Source: Ochromonas danica
Lineage: Eukaryota > Sar > Chrysophyceae > Chromulinales > Chromulinaceae
Direction: 5' to 3'
DNA: 64,000 nt
Assembly: GCA_015146655.1 (NCBI GenBank)
Contig: VKHL01000011.1
Coordinates: 274,584-338,583, forward strand
Shown piece by piece: positions 31,882 to 42,568 of the stretch (position 1 is the stretch's first letter; each line of letters opens with the position of its first letter). Both the position numbers and the translations under genes were made by a program. The notes beneath the pieces are model-generated. The model made no database searches, was not told where the DNA came from, and saw nothing but the letters and a program-made list of their open reading frames with translations.

Positions 31882-32640
31882 TCAATAGTAGAGACGATCT
31901 TTACGACGACTGTTAGGGGCAACCAATTTATTTCCGTCTGAAATCATCGCCTGTAACGACAATAGAGAGAGATGATACACACTCGGCCACTCCATACGAC
32001 TGTAGTCAAATAACACTGCATGCTCAGCCAGTGAAACACCCATCCTCTTCAACGCATCCACATTCCTACTCATATTATACATTGTCTCAACAATAGTATT
32101 GATCTTGTGAGGATAGTTAATGTCATCCTTGTAGAAGATCAAAGAGAACGAATACCAATCGATAAACTTATAGAAAGGAAGCTGGGCTGGAAAGCTCACG
32201 AGATGACGGGAATACAACCTCGGAAGATTGCCTTATACAAAAGAGGTATCACCAGGTGTTTCCAAACCTTTGTCAAACTCTGCCTGTGTCATGCTGTTGG
32301 AGATGAGTGCCTTATCGAGATGTAGTGTTTGTAGGTGAGAATGGAGACGACTGAGTGACATATTGTCCGACCGAGAATGACAATAGAAGAGAAAATCTTT
32401 GTCATGAATGTAAATAACATGATCATCAACAAAATTATCATATTCGGCTTTAGAAAGTTGTTTTGCAAGGTAAAACAAAAACAGTGGGCATGCTTGTGTC
32501 AGGGTTCATGACTGTCCATATTGTTGAATTGACTGAGCATGTTGTCATCACCCAAGATAATAGCAAGCGCAACAACAACATCCAGAATGATAAGGTCACT
32601 ATCATCATGTCCTCAATTTTTAGAAGATAGACTGCATGTT
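31882..32640 (-). pseudogene. Truncated copy of the GT47 gene
   Basis: The first 330 bases (3' end of the gene) are nearly identical to 27471-27800. A single-base deletion near 32200 breaks the frame. Several internal deletions follow, including the GDTSST motif region and the whole middle of the protein. The remnant of the N-terminal part and signal region is still recognisable to about 32620. It cannot encode a working enzyme. High identity in the 3' part and low in the rest suggests recent conversion by the intact gene. Confidence 0.9.
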
Positions 32641-33098
32641 AAGAGGACACTGTTGACACCATGTCTTTGAATTGATATCTTGTTATTTGTTGGTGTTCAG
32701 GCGGTTTCATGGCAACCAAGCAGATCCTGTTTCGCGCAAAATCGGTGCCAATATTTTGAGGGAAAAGTCAACACATGCATTAAGTGATTCATTAATGCTT
32801 AGGGATGATTACTCTGAACTCTTCGAGTGCAAATAGTTCTGTTCAAATTACTAAAAATAACTCACTGGTAAATAATCTTTGATTTTTCTTTAACCAAAAA
32901 CATGACTTTCTACAGCATGTTGAGTATCTAATTGAAAGATACCTTATACCATTGAAGTCAATACTTAATGGGTAATAATAAGTAGATACAAGAATCCATA
33001 CAAGCATGACCACATCTCAAGATGCTTCAATATATGCGATGCCTATTGGATATGGAAATGGATAACAACACACGTTACATCATCTCTCAAGCATCATC

Positions 33099-34250
33099 TT
33101 AACATGGACTACTAGGGACGTCATCACCGATCAGAACTCCCTCGCCCCTAATCATCGATTCATACTTGTCCACGGAAAAACATTCCACGTCCATGCGATA
33201 GATTCGATTATCATTATCCAGCCAATATATGATCTGTGATATCATATCGACTTCAGATACCTTGGTGGATGTAGTATCTGAAGATAGATCATCAAGCGAC
33301 AATCCACCAGCAGTCAGAACTGTCTCGATCTTCTTGCCACTCATCAACAAATTGTCCCAAAGTCTGGCCGGAATTTTACGCAAAATCTGATTCTCGTCCA
33401 ATAGCTCCACCATATAGTCCTCTACTCTCGTTCCTTGTGCATGGCAAGTCAGGATCAACTGACTGCCCTCACGATTGAGATGCTGTTTGATTTTCGCATC
33501 TTTCAAGCGCACCACAAAGTCTGGGCAAGATACCATACATCCAGACATCGCAGACATTATCTGATCCAACCCATCTAAACGACGAATAGGAAGCTTGCAA
33601 AAGCGAGAACCCTCTTCCTTCAAATAACTGTTCATATGGCAGCTACCCACGCTGAAATTCATGAAAAATGTACACGCCATCTGTGCATCACAGGAATTGA
33701 AGACATTCACGATCATGGTAGGAAAGTCGCGTCGAATATCTCGCTTCAAGATGCGCGGAAGAGGATTCACGCGGCGCCATGCTCGACGAGATTTGGGTCT
33801 GGGAGCCAGATTCACATCATCGCCCACCGGGAAGTCCACAGCCGTTGAGGTCGAGGTCGGAGTAGAGGGCGAGGCGCGGTCAGAACAGCTCTCTTCCACC
33901 ACTCGCTTTCGCTTGCATGACTTCTTACTCTTCTTCTCACTCACCACCAAACTGTAGTCATGACATCAATAGCGCGGTGAGTCTGGAAGCACAGTGCAAC
34001 AACGAATAGAATGGAGGATACCTCAAGTCCAATGAATCTGTCGAGGCCTCATCCACACCATTTACAATATTATCCTCCTCGAAATCTGTACACAATCCAA
34101 TGCAACTGTGAGCGAAAAAGGCGAGAAGGGGTGTGGATGATTATAATAATGTTGGTTACCAGCCAGCCATTCGAGGAGATCATTCATCTCCTCTTGACCA
34201 AAGCTATCTTGAATATCGAGGTTAGGTGCTGAGATTGAGAGAAACTCCAT
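33099..34250 (-). CDS. Divergent paralogue of the repeated nuclear family
   Basis: Three exons with clear signals: 34250-34160, 34085-34022 and 33951-33099, giving 335 residues. It begins MEFLSISAPNLDIQDSFGQE and continues with EEMNDLLEWLADFEEDNIV, an acidic/hydrophobic stretch like an activation domain. A bipartite basic region follows (KSKKSCKRKRVVEE, then PKSRRAWRRVNPLPRILKR). The family block RDIRRDFPTMIVNVFNSCDA and a strand-rich C-terminus (MISQIIYWLDNDNRIYRMDV) match the three copies nearby in layout. This may be the older gene from which the repeats derive. A transcription-related role is inference from composition. Confidence 0.65.
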
Positions 34251-34366
34251 TTACTTATTTTTCTTATTCTTCAAGTCTTTAGGTTTGTGTGATCATCTCA
34301 TTTTTGCCTGCTGCTGTTGTGATGTGATGAAAATGTGCGAGAAAATAACACTAAAATCAGAGTTTT

Positions 34367-34393
34367 CATCCTCGACCGATGGATGAAAATATG
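34367..34393. repeat. Short perfect inverted repeat
   Basis: ttttcatcc and ggatgaaaa flank nine bases. It lies between the divergent starts of the 33.1-34.25 kb gene and copy 3, so it could be regulatory. Confidence 0.45.
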
Positions 34394-34511
34394 AAAATAG
34401 CGGACTTATAAGTGAGAATTTCACTCGCTTTTCTCCTGTTCTTTATTACATACCGTAATAATTGTATTGGAAACAGAAAATAAACCTCAATTGTCATCTC
34501 TTGAAAGCGAT

Positions 34512-35294
34512 ATGCAAGAAGCGATTCAACTTCTATTGGATCTTGAGTTTCATCTTCCAGTGAATGATGCTGTGAAAGAAGAAAACAATGAGATTATATC
34601 GAACCAAAATTTCTCCAACTCTTCTAATGAGGACCATTATGAGGATCGTGATGAAGATCACAACTCTCTCGTTCATCGCAACTCCTGTTCTTCTGATCGA
34701 GTCAATGAGAACAGAAAAAGAAAGCGACGTAGGCGACTAGAGCATTACAAAAGCATGCAGATGATCTTTAAACGAGTCTTAAAGAATGATGTGCGGAAAT
34801 TGTTTCCAACAATGTACTGTAACGCGTTAAATAGGGATGACTTCAAGTTATTGGAGAGGTTTGTATCGCGCTTCATGACGCCGAAGTGTAAGTTCATCTC
34901 TTATTCTTTTCCTCAATTGGACCGTCCATATCGCAGATATGAGGGACCTGAGCAACACGCTCTGAGCATTCAATCTCTAGTTGCCTTCCTCCCTGACTAT
35001 GCCTTAATCCCTCTAGGTAGCCGTATTATTCGCCAACTACTGGACGAGGATATCTCGATTGTGGAGTTGTATGCCAATGCGAAGGCGACCAAGTTGGTCT
35101 ATTATGACGACCAGTTGTTGTCCGATGAATCTATCGTTTCCTCTGATGAAGAATGCTCTTTTATTCCTATCCAACCAAGCAAGGTTATGGTTGACTTTGA
35201 TGTAGTGATATCGTTTTATTTTAATAAAGACGGATTTGTGGTGAAAACCATGTCTTCAATAGCAGCTTCCATTCCGTCTTTTAACTCCGTTTAG
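34512..35294 (+). CDS. Repeated nuclear-type protein, copy 3
   Basis: 260 residues from ATG 34512. The first 115 residues are essentially identical to copy 1. The middle differs (FISYSFPQLDRPYRRYEGPE against FISHPLPQLDRPYCSYEGPE). The last 90 residues match copy 2. The sequence is thus a mosaic. The 3' flank to 35860 is shared with copy 1 only. Domains are as in copy 1; function unknown. Confidence 0.65.
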   Translation: MQEAIQLLLDLEFHLPVNDAVKEENNEIISNQNFSNSSNEDHYEDRDEDHNSLVHRNSCSSDRVNENRKRKRRRRLEHYKSMQMIFKRVLKNDVRKLFPTMYCNALNRDDFKLLERFVSRFMTPKCKFISYSFPQLDRPYRRYEGPEQHALSIQSLVAFLPDYALIPLGSRIIRQLLDEDISIVELYANAKATKLVYYDDQLLSDESIVSSDEECSFIPIQPSKVMVDFDVVISFYFNKDGFVVKTMSSIAASIPSFNSV

Positions 35295-35860
35295 ATTATG
35301 ATTTGTAGCTGTTAGTAAATCACATTTTGTTTGGAGTTGTGTTTTTGTTTTTAGTGTTAGTATTTTCTATTGCTAAGTTTGGTTCCATTGCCAAGTTTGC
35401 GTCTATTAGATTATTAATGTGTTGTAGTTGGATACTTGGACAAAATGCAATTCGAACAGTTTGTTTGTATATTTCCACCTACTGCTTGTATGGTTGCGAA
35501 GTCTTGCTATTGTCTGCATTCCAGCTCCTATCTTAATGTTGGATCTCGTTAGTGTTTCATTCGCTGTCAACCAATCGCATGCTTGTGTTTTCACTGAAAT
35601 GAAGTACAACTTGTTTTCAATGTATCGCATTGCTATGAGATAGTTCTTTGATAATGTTAGAAATCGAAAATCCTTTGCAATGCACATTAACTAATTTAAA
35701 GAAATACGCATAAGAACTGTGGTTGCGTCAACACATGTGCGAACTTGCTAACGGGGTTGGCAAATGGCTTTTGGGTTTTGTTGAAAGTTTCAACCGTTAT
35801 GGTCCTGATCTTCTTAGAATTGATCTCTCGCAACTCGCAATACAACTAGACCTACAAATG
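35295..35860. repeat. Duplicated 3' flank of copy 3
   Basis: Partner of 24000-24560. Shared runs include caagtttgcgt, gatacttggacaaaatgcaa and gaaatcgaaaatcctttgcaat. About 70 bases are present here but missing at 24.2 kb. Confidence 0.8.
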
Positions 35861-36859
35861 CAGACCAAACGTGGGACTTTCCGCTTGATATGACAGGTTC
35901 CTGCAGCTGTAAACAATCTGTTGGCTTTCTGACAAAGCATGCCCCTAGTAGTGTAGTAGTGTGTGAAAGTAAACATGTAGTCTATTTGATCTCATCTAGC
36001 CTAATTGGCAATCACATTCGTCTAAAGGTATGCAGTGTCTCAGTCTTCACAGCCAGCGGATTGATGGTTGTTGTCTTATCTCATATCATGTGGAGACCTT
36101 CTGAAGATCCGGGATATCCTTCGATATCCCTTTGATCATGTCTTGATATTGTTGGCAAGAGCATGTCCTAGGCTGACGTGCTTGGTGGATCACTTTGCAA
36201 TTCAGAGAATCTCTGTCTTCAATCCCCTCATCTCCAATCTGAAGTCTACGCTGGGACCATACAAAAATGGTTTAGAGACTGCTGCACCCGAGGTGAGCTT
36301 GATTGCCCGGTTAAAAAGGATCTTCCGCATTCGATCAGTTTGAAACTTGAAGAACAGACTCTCCAGTACACAGATTCTTCCTTGACAACTATTATAGAGC
36401 ATGATAAGCGTGTAACAAAGCTGGATTTAACATTCATCACACATGTGCGTTTGTCTCCTTTTCCCTTTTCGGAGAAGGTGATAAGCAAGATGATCTAGAC
36501 CGGCAGCTGTTGACAAACCCAATCATGGGGAGCTGTGGAAAAGAGTACCTTGCAATTATATCGAAGCGCTCCTGCTTGAGCTGTGTTTGCGTGGATGTCG
36601 TTCATTCATTAACGAAAGAGATGCTAGAAGTATTGCTACTCAAACTCTCCAATAGGGGTTTAAATATATTTATGTTGGTTAGAACTTTAGTAATTTATTC
36701 GACAAAATAACACGAAGCTGAAGGCAGTAGTAACAGCTGAACAATCTTTAAGAGATGGCTATACTGTAAGAATAGGGATGAGGGTAATACGAAAATACTT
36801 TAAACTCTGCTTCATTCAATCATTGCCAATGCCAATTGTTGACATGAAAATAAAACCAC
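35861..36859. other. Gene-poor stretch with possible decayed gene
   Basis: Two overlapping plus-strand frames around 36070-36500 look partly coding (LARACPRLTCLVDHFAIQRI and LEEQTLQYTDSSLTTIIEHD) but lie in different frames and have no recognised domain. This may be a broken gene. Otherwise nothing is seen. Confidence 0.35.
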
Positions 36860-39084
36860 CTAATATTTACCAACGCCACGAAGAAGGGAAGATTGCTTCA
36901 ATGAAGTTCCTTCATCTACATTGTACAGCATGGTGGCATAAAAGGACTTGATGAAATCATACCATGGGCGACCTTGAGTCTTGATCTGCACAGACATGGG
37001 AGAGATGTCATAGGCAAAGCGTGCTTGAGGAACATCTTGTTCTTCATAATGCATCACTCGACTAGTAGCCATCATTTGATAAGCTGGCAATGCAATATTG
37101 TTATTGTTATCATCATTTCCACTGTGTCGTTTACCCAAATCCAATGTCGTGCGCACAACTTTCATATAGTGATGCATAGCTTGATGAAGATCTTCTGTTA
37201 TGTAGGAACCACTGTCCAAAGCATGAGTGTTTGCGATATCAAAGTACTTGACAGGAAGTTGACTCAATCTCTCAGTATCCGTCGCAGTGAGAACAGGACC
37301 AAAGGAGAGATGGTGGACAATGTGTGACAGATTCGCAAGTGCAGGATTAATATCATCATGCTTGGATCGCATTTCAAAATGAAAGTTGCCAGGCACTCTA
37401 AGCACATTCAAAATGAACAGCAATCACCAAACATAACTTTAATGTTAAGATAGATAGTAGTAAGCATTGCAAAGTCTAACCTGTTCACTAATAGATGTCC
37501 CGCCATCATACATCCAGGATAATCACTCTTCTCATTTATTAACTTCCTCCTATATACTATTAGTTTCTGTGGAGGCGGCTTAACGACTAGTTGACCTTCT
37601 TTTGATAGCAAATCACGTATGAAAGACTCGAAAGCATCCACAGATCGTTCAGCAGTACTAGTATAATCTGGAGATTGATATTGACCATGCTTATACAGTT
37701 TCAACGTTGGAAATGCTTTGACCTTATGTTGTAAGCACAGATCTCTGTTAGCCACACAGTCAACCGAGACAATACTGACAGGAAGATGATCAGCTTCCAT
37801 TTTCTCAGCAAACGTTTCCCAGACTGGAAGTAAACGTTGACACCAAATACACCAAGGTGTATAAAAGTTAACAAAGGTATATTCATGTCTTGATAGCCAC
37901 ATATCAAAAGAGCTCCCATCTAATGATATCGCATGTGCTATTTGCTTTTTGGGGGGCAGCTTAATGACTTGCTGTCCATCTTTCGATAGCAAATCACGTA
38001 TAAAGGACTCGAAAGCATCCACAGATCGTTCAGCCCTATAATCTGGAGATTGATATTGACCATGCTTATACAGTTTCAAAATGGGAAATGCTTGAACCTT
38101 ATGTTGCAAGCATAGCTCTCTGTTAGCCACACAGTCAACCGAGACAATACTGACAGGAAGATGATCAGCTTCCACTTTCTCTGCAAACGCTTCCCAGACT
38201 GGATGTAACTTGGTAGACCATACTTCCCCTGGAGCATAAAAGTTAACAAAGGTATATTCATGTTTTGATAGCCACATATCAAAGGAGTTCCCATCTAATG
38301 ATATCGCATGTGCTATTTGTTCTTTTGGGGGAAGCTTGATGACTAGCTGTCCATCACTTGATAATCGATCATGTATGAAAGACTCGAAAGCATCCACAGA
38401 TCGTTCAGCCCTATAATCTGGAGATTGATATTGACCATGCTTATACAGTTTCAAAATGGGAAATGCTTGAACCTTATGTTGCAAGCATAGCTCTCTGTTA
38501 GCCACACAGTCAACCGAGACAATACTGACAGGAAGATGATCAGCTTCCACTTTCTCTGCAAACGCTTCCCAGACTGGAAGTAAACGTTGACACCAAATAC
38601 ACCAAGGTGTATAAAAGTTAACAAAGGTATATTCATGTCTTGATAGCCACATATCAAAAGAGCTCCCATCTAATGATATAACACGTTTTCCATTTCCATG
38701 TGTCGGTTGTTCCGTATTTCTACTTTCATCATTGCGACGTAAACCTTTAGCATCAACTGGCCATTTATTAATATTTAATGTGACATTATCATGCCTTGTC
38801 CCCAAGGCATCAACAATATCAATCACAGCATATTCACATGGCACATCCAGCAAGGTAATATTAAAATTAATTCTTAATAAGCTAGTGTCATCTGTACTGG
38901 GATCTAAGACTGTATCGGATTGAACACCAACTGTTAGGAATAGCCATAGCTCAACAATAATAAAGAGGATAAGTAAAACAAAAAAAACAGTGGATGATTT
39001 AGTGGTATGTTGGGTGGAAGTTGTTCCCGTGAGATCTTGAGGGATACGACGATGAACATAAAAATTATTTAATCTTGCCCACAT
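36860..39084 (-). CDS. ERV/PDI-C protein with three thioredoxin domains
   Basis: Exons 39084-37481 and 37397-36860, about 713 residues. It starts with an ERGIC-type N-domain (NNFYVHRRIPQDL), a membrane helix (FFVLLILFIIVELWLFLTV) and FNITLLDVPCEYAVIDIVDA. Three tandem thioredoxin domains follow, repeating every 375 bases. Domains 1 and 3 have the active site YTPWCIWCQRLLPVW; domain 2 reads YAPGEVWSTKLHPVW and lacks both cysteines. The C-terminal ERV luminal domain follows (VPGNFHFEM...IVHHLSFG...YDISPM). Plant PDI-C/PDIL5-4 proteins have one such domain between the ERV halves, and act in ER-Golgi transport and folding. The second membrane helix expected near the end is not visible. Confidence 0.85.
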
Positions 39085-39359
39085 GGCGTCTGTAATGTTT
39101 ATAAAAGAAAAGATAAGTGACGAGGTATGAAGTGTGAATGGTAATTAATTATGCTAGTTCGTGGTGTAACAAACGAGATGGGATGATGACAATGTTGAGA
39201 TGAAGCAGAGAGAGACCAAGTGCAGATTATAACACGACTTTGTCCAGTGAATAAGATGCCTTTTAACACGATATCTTGTGGGTTTGAGTTTGACGGTGTG
39301 GGTGATATTGAAGAGGCGTGGAAATTGATTGATTAATAACTCCAAAAAGAATAACACTC

Positions 39360-40392
39360 ATGTTCTCCTCTTCGAAGACATTTCAGTCCACTTGGACATC
39401 TCGATCATTACTTGTTCCTGCTATGAAGCGGCTCTTGGCAACTTCTGCTGCTTCTGCCTCTCAACGCATTCGACCACCACGAATGGTAAAACACACTGTC
39501 TCACCCATTCTCACTGTTCCTTCCCATATAGACCCTCCTGAATACTTCAGGACGGGTCGACCTGGGCAAAGCCCAGACTATATTGAGCTCTATGGAGAAG
39601 AGCATTGGCCTGAACTGCGCCAGGCAGCACGACTGGCCAGGAAGATGTTAGAATTTGCTCTCAATCTCGCCCAGCCTGGCATTACCACCGACGAAATCGA
39701 TCGATTAACACATCAAGAGATCGTTAAACACAAGGCGTACCCTTCTCCTTTGAACTATCATGGCTTTCCCAAGTCCATCTGCACTTCTGTCAATGATGTT
39801 ATTTGCCACGGAATTCCTGACGGATATCGACTACAAGAGGGAGATGTCATCTCCGTAGATGTTTCTGTCTTCTTAGACGGCTATCATGGTGACAACTGTG
39901 GTGCCAAAGTAGTGGGAAAGAATGTAGATCCTGACTTGGAGCGACTTGTCTCTGTCACACGCGACTCTGTCCTCCAAGCTATCGATATCTGCAAACCTGG
40001 CACTTGTATCACTGAGATAGGAAGAACTCTGCAAACGATAGCAACTCGTAATGGCTATGGTGTTGTTAGTCATTTCTGTGGTCATGGGGTTGGACGTCTG
40101 CTTCATATGCAGCCTTTGGTTAGACTTTCTCCTCTCTCTAGCTCTCGACTTGAACCATCCTTGACTCAATCTCTCTTGATAGATCCAACATGTTGCGAAC
40201 CATGATCGTTTCGATATGGTGCCTGGAATGGTCTTTACAATTGAGCCCATCTTTGTGGAGGGGAAAGGCGATATTACCACTTGGAAAGACGGGTGGACGG
40301 CAGCAACGAAAGATGGTGGCCGAGGAGCACAATTTGAGCACGAGATTCTTATAACTGAGACTGGTGCAGAGATTCTAACCGTGTTGGAGTAG
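39360..40392 (+). CDS. Methionine aminopeptidase, type I, organellar
   Basis: Exons 39360-40118 and 40183-40392, about 322 residues. The first 45 residues ([20 protein letters not shown]) look like an organelle presequence, Ser/Arg-rich and lacking acids. The catalytic domain has [20 protein letters not shown], the metal ligands in [33 protein letters not shown] and [13 protein letters not shown], and the last ligand in [10 protein letters not shown]. It removes the initiator Met from proteins made in, or imported to, mitochondria or plastids. It is divergent from the ERV/PDI-C gene across a 275-bp spacer. Confidence 0.92.
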
Positions 40393-40568
40393 AGGAAGCT
40401 AGCTATCCAAAGAGATGTCAACACTTTCAGCCACTAGATAGAAGATAGATTTGCTAAACTTATCTTTCTTGTAGCTAAATTCGATTGAAGTAGATTGCTC
40501 TGTGAATAGGATTATTTACAATAATAGGTGACGGTTGGGTCGGAGAGTAGACAGAGAGAGGGAGCTAT

Positions 40569-41022
40569 CTAGACTGCCTGTCGTCGACTACAGCATGTCA
40601 ATCAGTCAGAGGATCGTACTGATATTGGGAAAAGGCAATGCAGATACTCACCTTAACTTTCGATGATCAAAGAGAGTCATCACATTCTTCTTCCGCACCT
40701 GCACACCCCAATAAGCCAAACCGCCCACTAATGCCATAAACACTTGGAAGATGATGACTTGTAACTGCTCGTCATCTGAAGTACGCGAACATGATTTATA
40801 GTCATCGAATTCTGACTGGTCATCTCGACAGTGGATACGCATCCTCCTACCCGTGGATTGACAGGAACTTTCACTCTTTTCTTCTTTCGAACAGGATTTA
40901 CAAGGTCCCATGACTTCACATATAGTACTCTTTGTATTCATGGAAGAAGATTGAACATAGGTTAAGATATGGAATAAGAATAATAGTAATAAGAGCCTAA
41001 TGGACTTCATCGTTGTTCCCAT
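40569..41022 (-). CDS. JTB-like single-pass membrane protein
   Basis: A signal peptide (MKSIRLLLLLFLFHILTYVQ) is followed by a small Cys-rich luminal domain: CEVMGPCKSCSKEEKSESSC, then RIHCRDDQ and FDDYKSCSR. A membrane helix (VIIFQVFMALVGGLAYWGV) and a short cytosolic tail (RKKNVMTLFDHRKL) come next. Cysteine spacing and topology match the jumping-translocation-breakpoint (JTB) family, linked in animals to cytokinesis and mitochondria. A good donor (AAG/GTGAGT) lies at 40651; splicing to 40587 replaces the last residue with SRRQAV and gives 129 residues. Without splicing it stops at 40648. Confidence 0.75.
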
Positions 41023-41169
41023 AGTCTACTAAAATGATAACATCAAAACGAAAACCAACTGCTTGCAGGAGAGTGAGCAAGTGTTTTATAGTCAATAAGC
41101 GCGCTTTTTATCTCGTTGTTGCAATAGTAGTTGGGCCAGATCAAACAAGCAGGAAGAGGAGCGAAAGTG

Positions 41170-41643
41170 ATGGAGCGCTTTGTAGTAAAGAAGAAAAGTG
41201 TTGATCGTGTTCAAGACAATGAAAACCTGCTCTCTTTATTAAAGCAGTCAGAGAAGAAAGGTCTTATCTCTACTTCTACAGTTAGCAAGGACAAATACAG
41301 TGAACAACAGCCTGTGGGAAGGAAGAAGAAGAGAAGCAATGATGCTCCAGCGGTGGATGAGAGGGACAAAGCTCTACAGCCTGCAGCTGCAGAGTGGGCG
41401 AGTCGTAGTCAGGCTGTGGTGACATCACTTGATTTAGTACTTCAGCAACGAGCTGCAGATCAGAAGGCTCGAAGCCAGACCGGATGGAGGACTGATAACG
41501 AGGGAAAGAAGGTTTATAGTACCTTCCGCAATGGTGGTCGAGTGACAGTGAGTGGACAAGAAGGATTTCGCCTGGCAATGGCTGATGAGAAGCACAAGGC
41601 TAAGCGACAGAAGCCCTCCTCCCCGTCATCTTCTTCCTCCTAA
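41170..41643 (+). CDS. Hypothetical basic protein
   Basis: 157 residues from ATG 41170 (MERFVVKKKSVDRVQDNENL). Lys-rich, mostly disordered in appearance, with GRKKKRSNDAP as a possible nuclear signal and a distinctive block GWRTDNEGKKVYSTFRNGGR, then a Ser-rich tail. A CGCG-containing palindrome lies about 75 bp upstream. The ordered block suggests a real protein, but I do not recognise a family. Confidence 0.55.
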   Translation: MERFVVKKKSVDRVQDNENLLSLLKQSEKKGLISTSTVSKDKYSEQQPVGRKKKRSNDAPAVDERDKALQPAAAEWASRSQAVVTSLDLVLQQRAADQKARSQTGWRTDNEGKKVYSTFRNGGRVTVSGQEGFRLAMADEKHKAKRQKPSSPSSSSS

Positions 41644-42568
41644 GAGTTATCATTGACTGACTACGGGTTAACTAACTTCTCTAAGTCGGACAGATTACAG
41701 CACGATGAATGGACTAAGTGACACCTTTTGGGGCACCTTTGCCTCCTCGCCTGCCTGTTCCTCCACCTCAACAGTCCTGCCTGTTCCTCGACAAAGTTCC
41801 TCAATATATAATGGCCGTGGTGCATGATGATGGACATCTTCCTGCTCTCATCTTAAAAAAGTTTCATTGGGATCACATCATGTGCTTGCTTTCCTCTACC
41901 AACACTTCAGATCGTATTGATATGCATAGTGATATGCATCACACAAGGCGGTGGCTGGCCAAAACTGTGGTTGAGCGGTTGACAACCTTTCCGGGTGGCT
42001 TTTGAATCGGTTTGGTGATCACTGTCTTTATCTGGACTACTGTCATTGACTGTGTAATCAATAATACACACTGAGTGATTTCTCATCTGTGATTGGTGCC
42101 TTTTCGGGGCGATGCGGTCGCAGGAGGGGGCTGGCGTCGAACGAACGAAATGATGAGTTAGGGCAAGGACTTCTAAGGGAAAGACTTTAGTGTTTGAAGA
42201 TTCCTGGCGGACACCCAGGGATGGAGACCTCGGAGATGGTGCAATTGCTCATACATGGTGTAGTATATGCATTGACTATCCCATAATGTTCCCTTGCTTG
42301 CATTTCCCGTAAGTTAGCAAAAGGAGCGGCAAGCAAAAGCCAGCCACCTGGTGTGCAGCCTGTCTCATTTTATCCGACTATTCCCTGTTGAAAGAAAAAG
42401 AAGAAAGCAAGAGATGCGTTTAGCACAGGATTATTTCTTAAAATTGTTTTAGTTTCATTGTTGATTTCTTAGGGGAATTAGAGGCTTTGATTGTTCGTTC
42501 ATCTCATTGGATGATCTCATTAAAATACTGACCAAATACACTTTTTAATGGAAAACACATCTTCCACT
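41644..42568. other. Spacer, no supported gene
   Basis: A plus-strand frame at 41718-42005 (MTPFGAPLPPRLPVPPPQQS at its start) is Pro-rich then mixed and has no recognisable domain; I do not call it a gene. Nothing else is seen. Confidence 0.4.
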
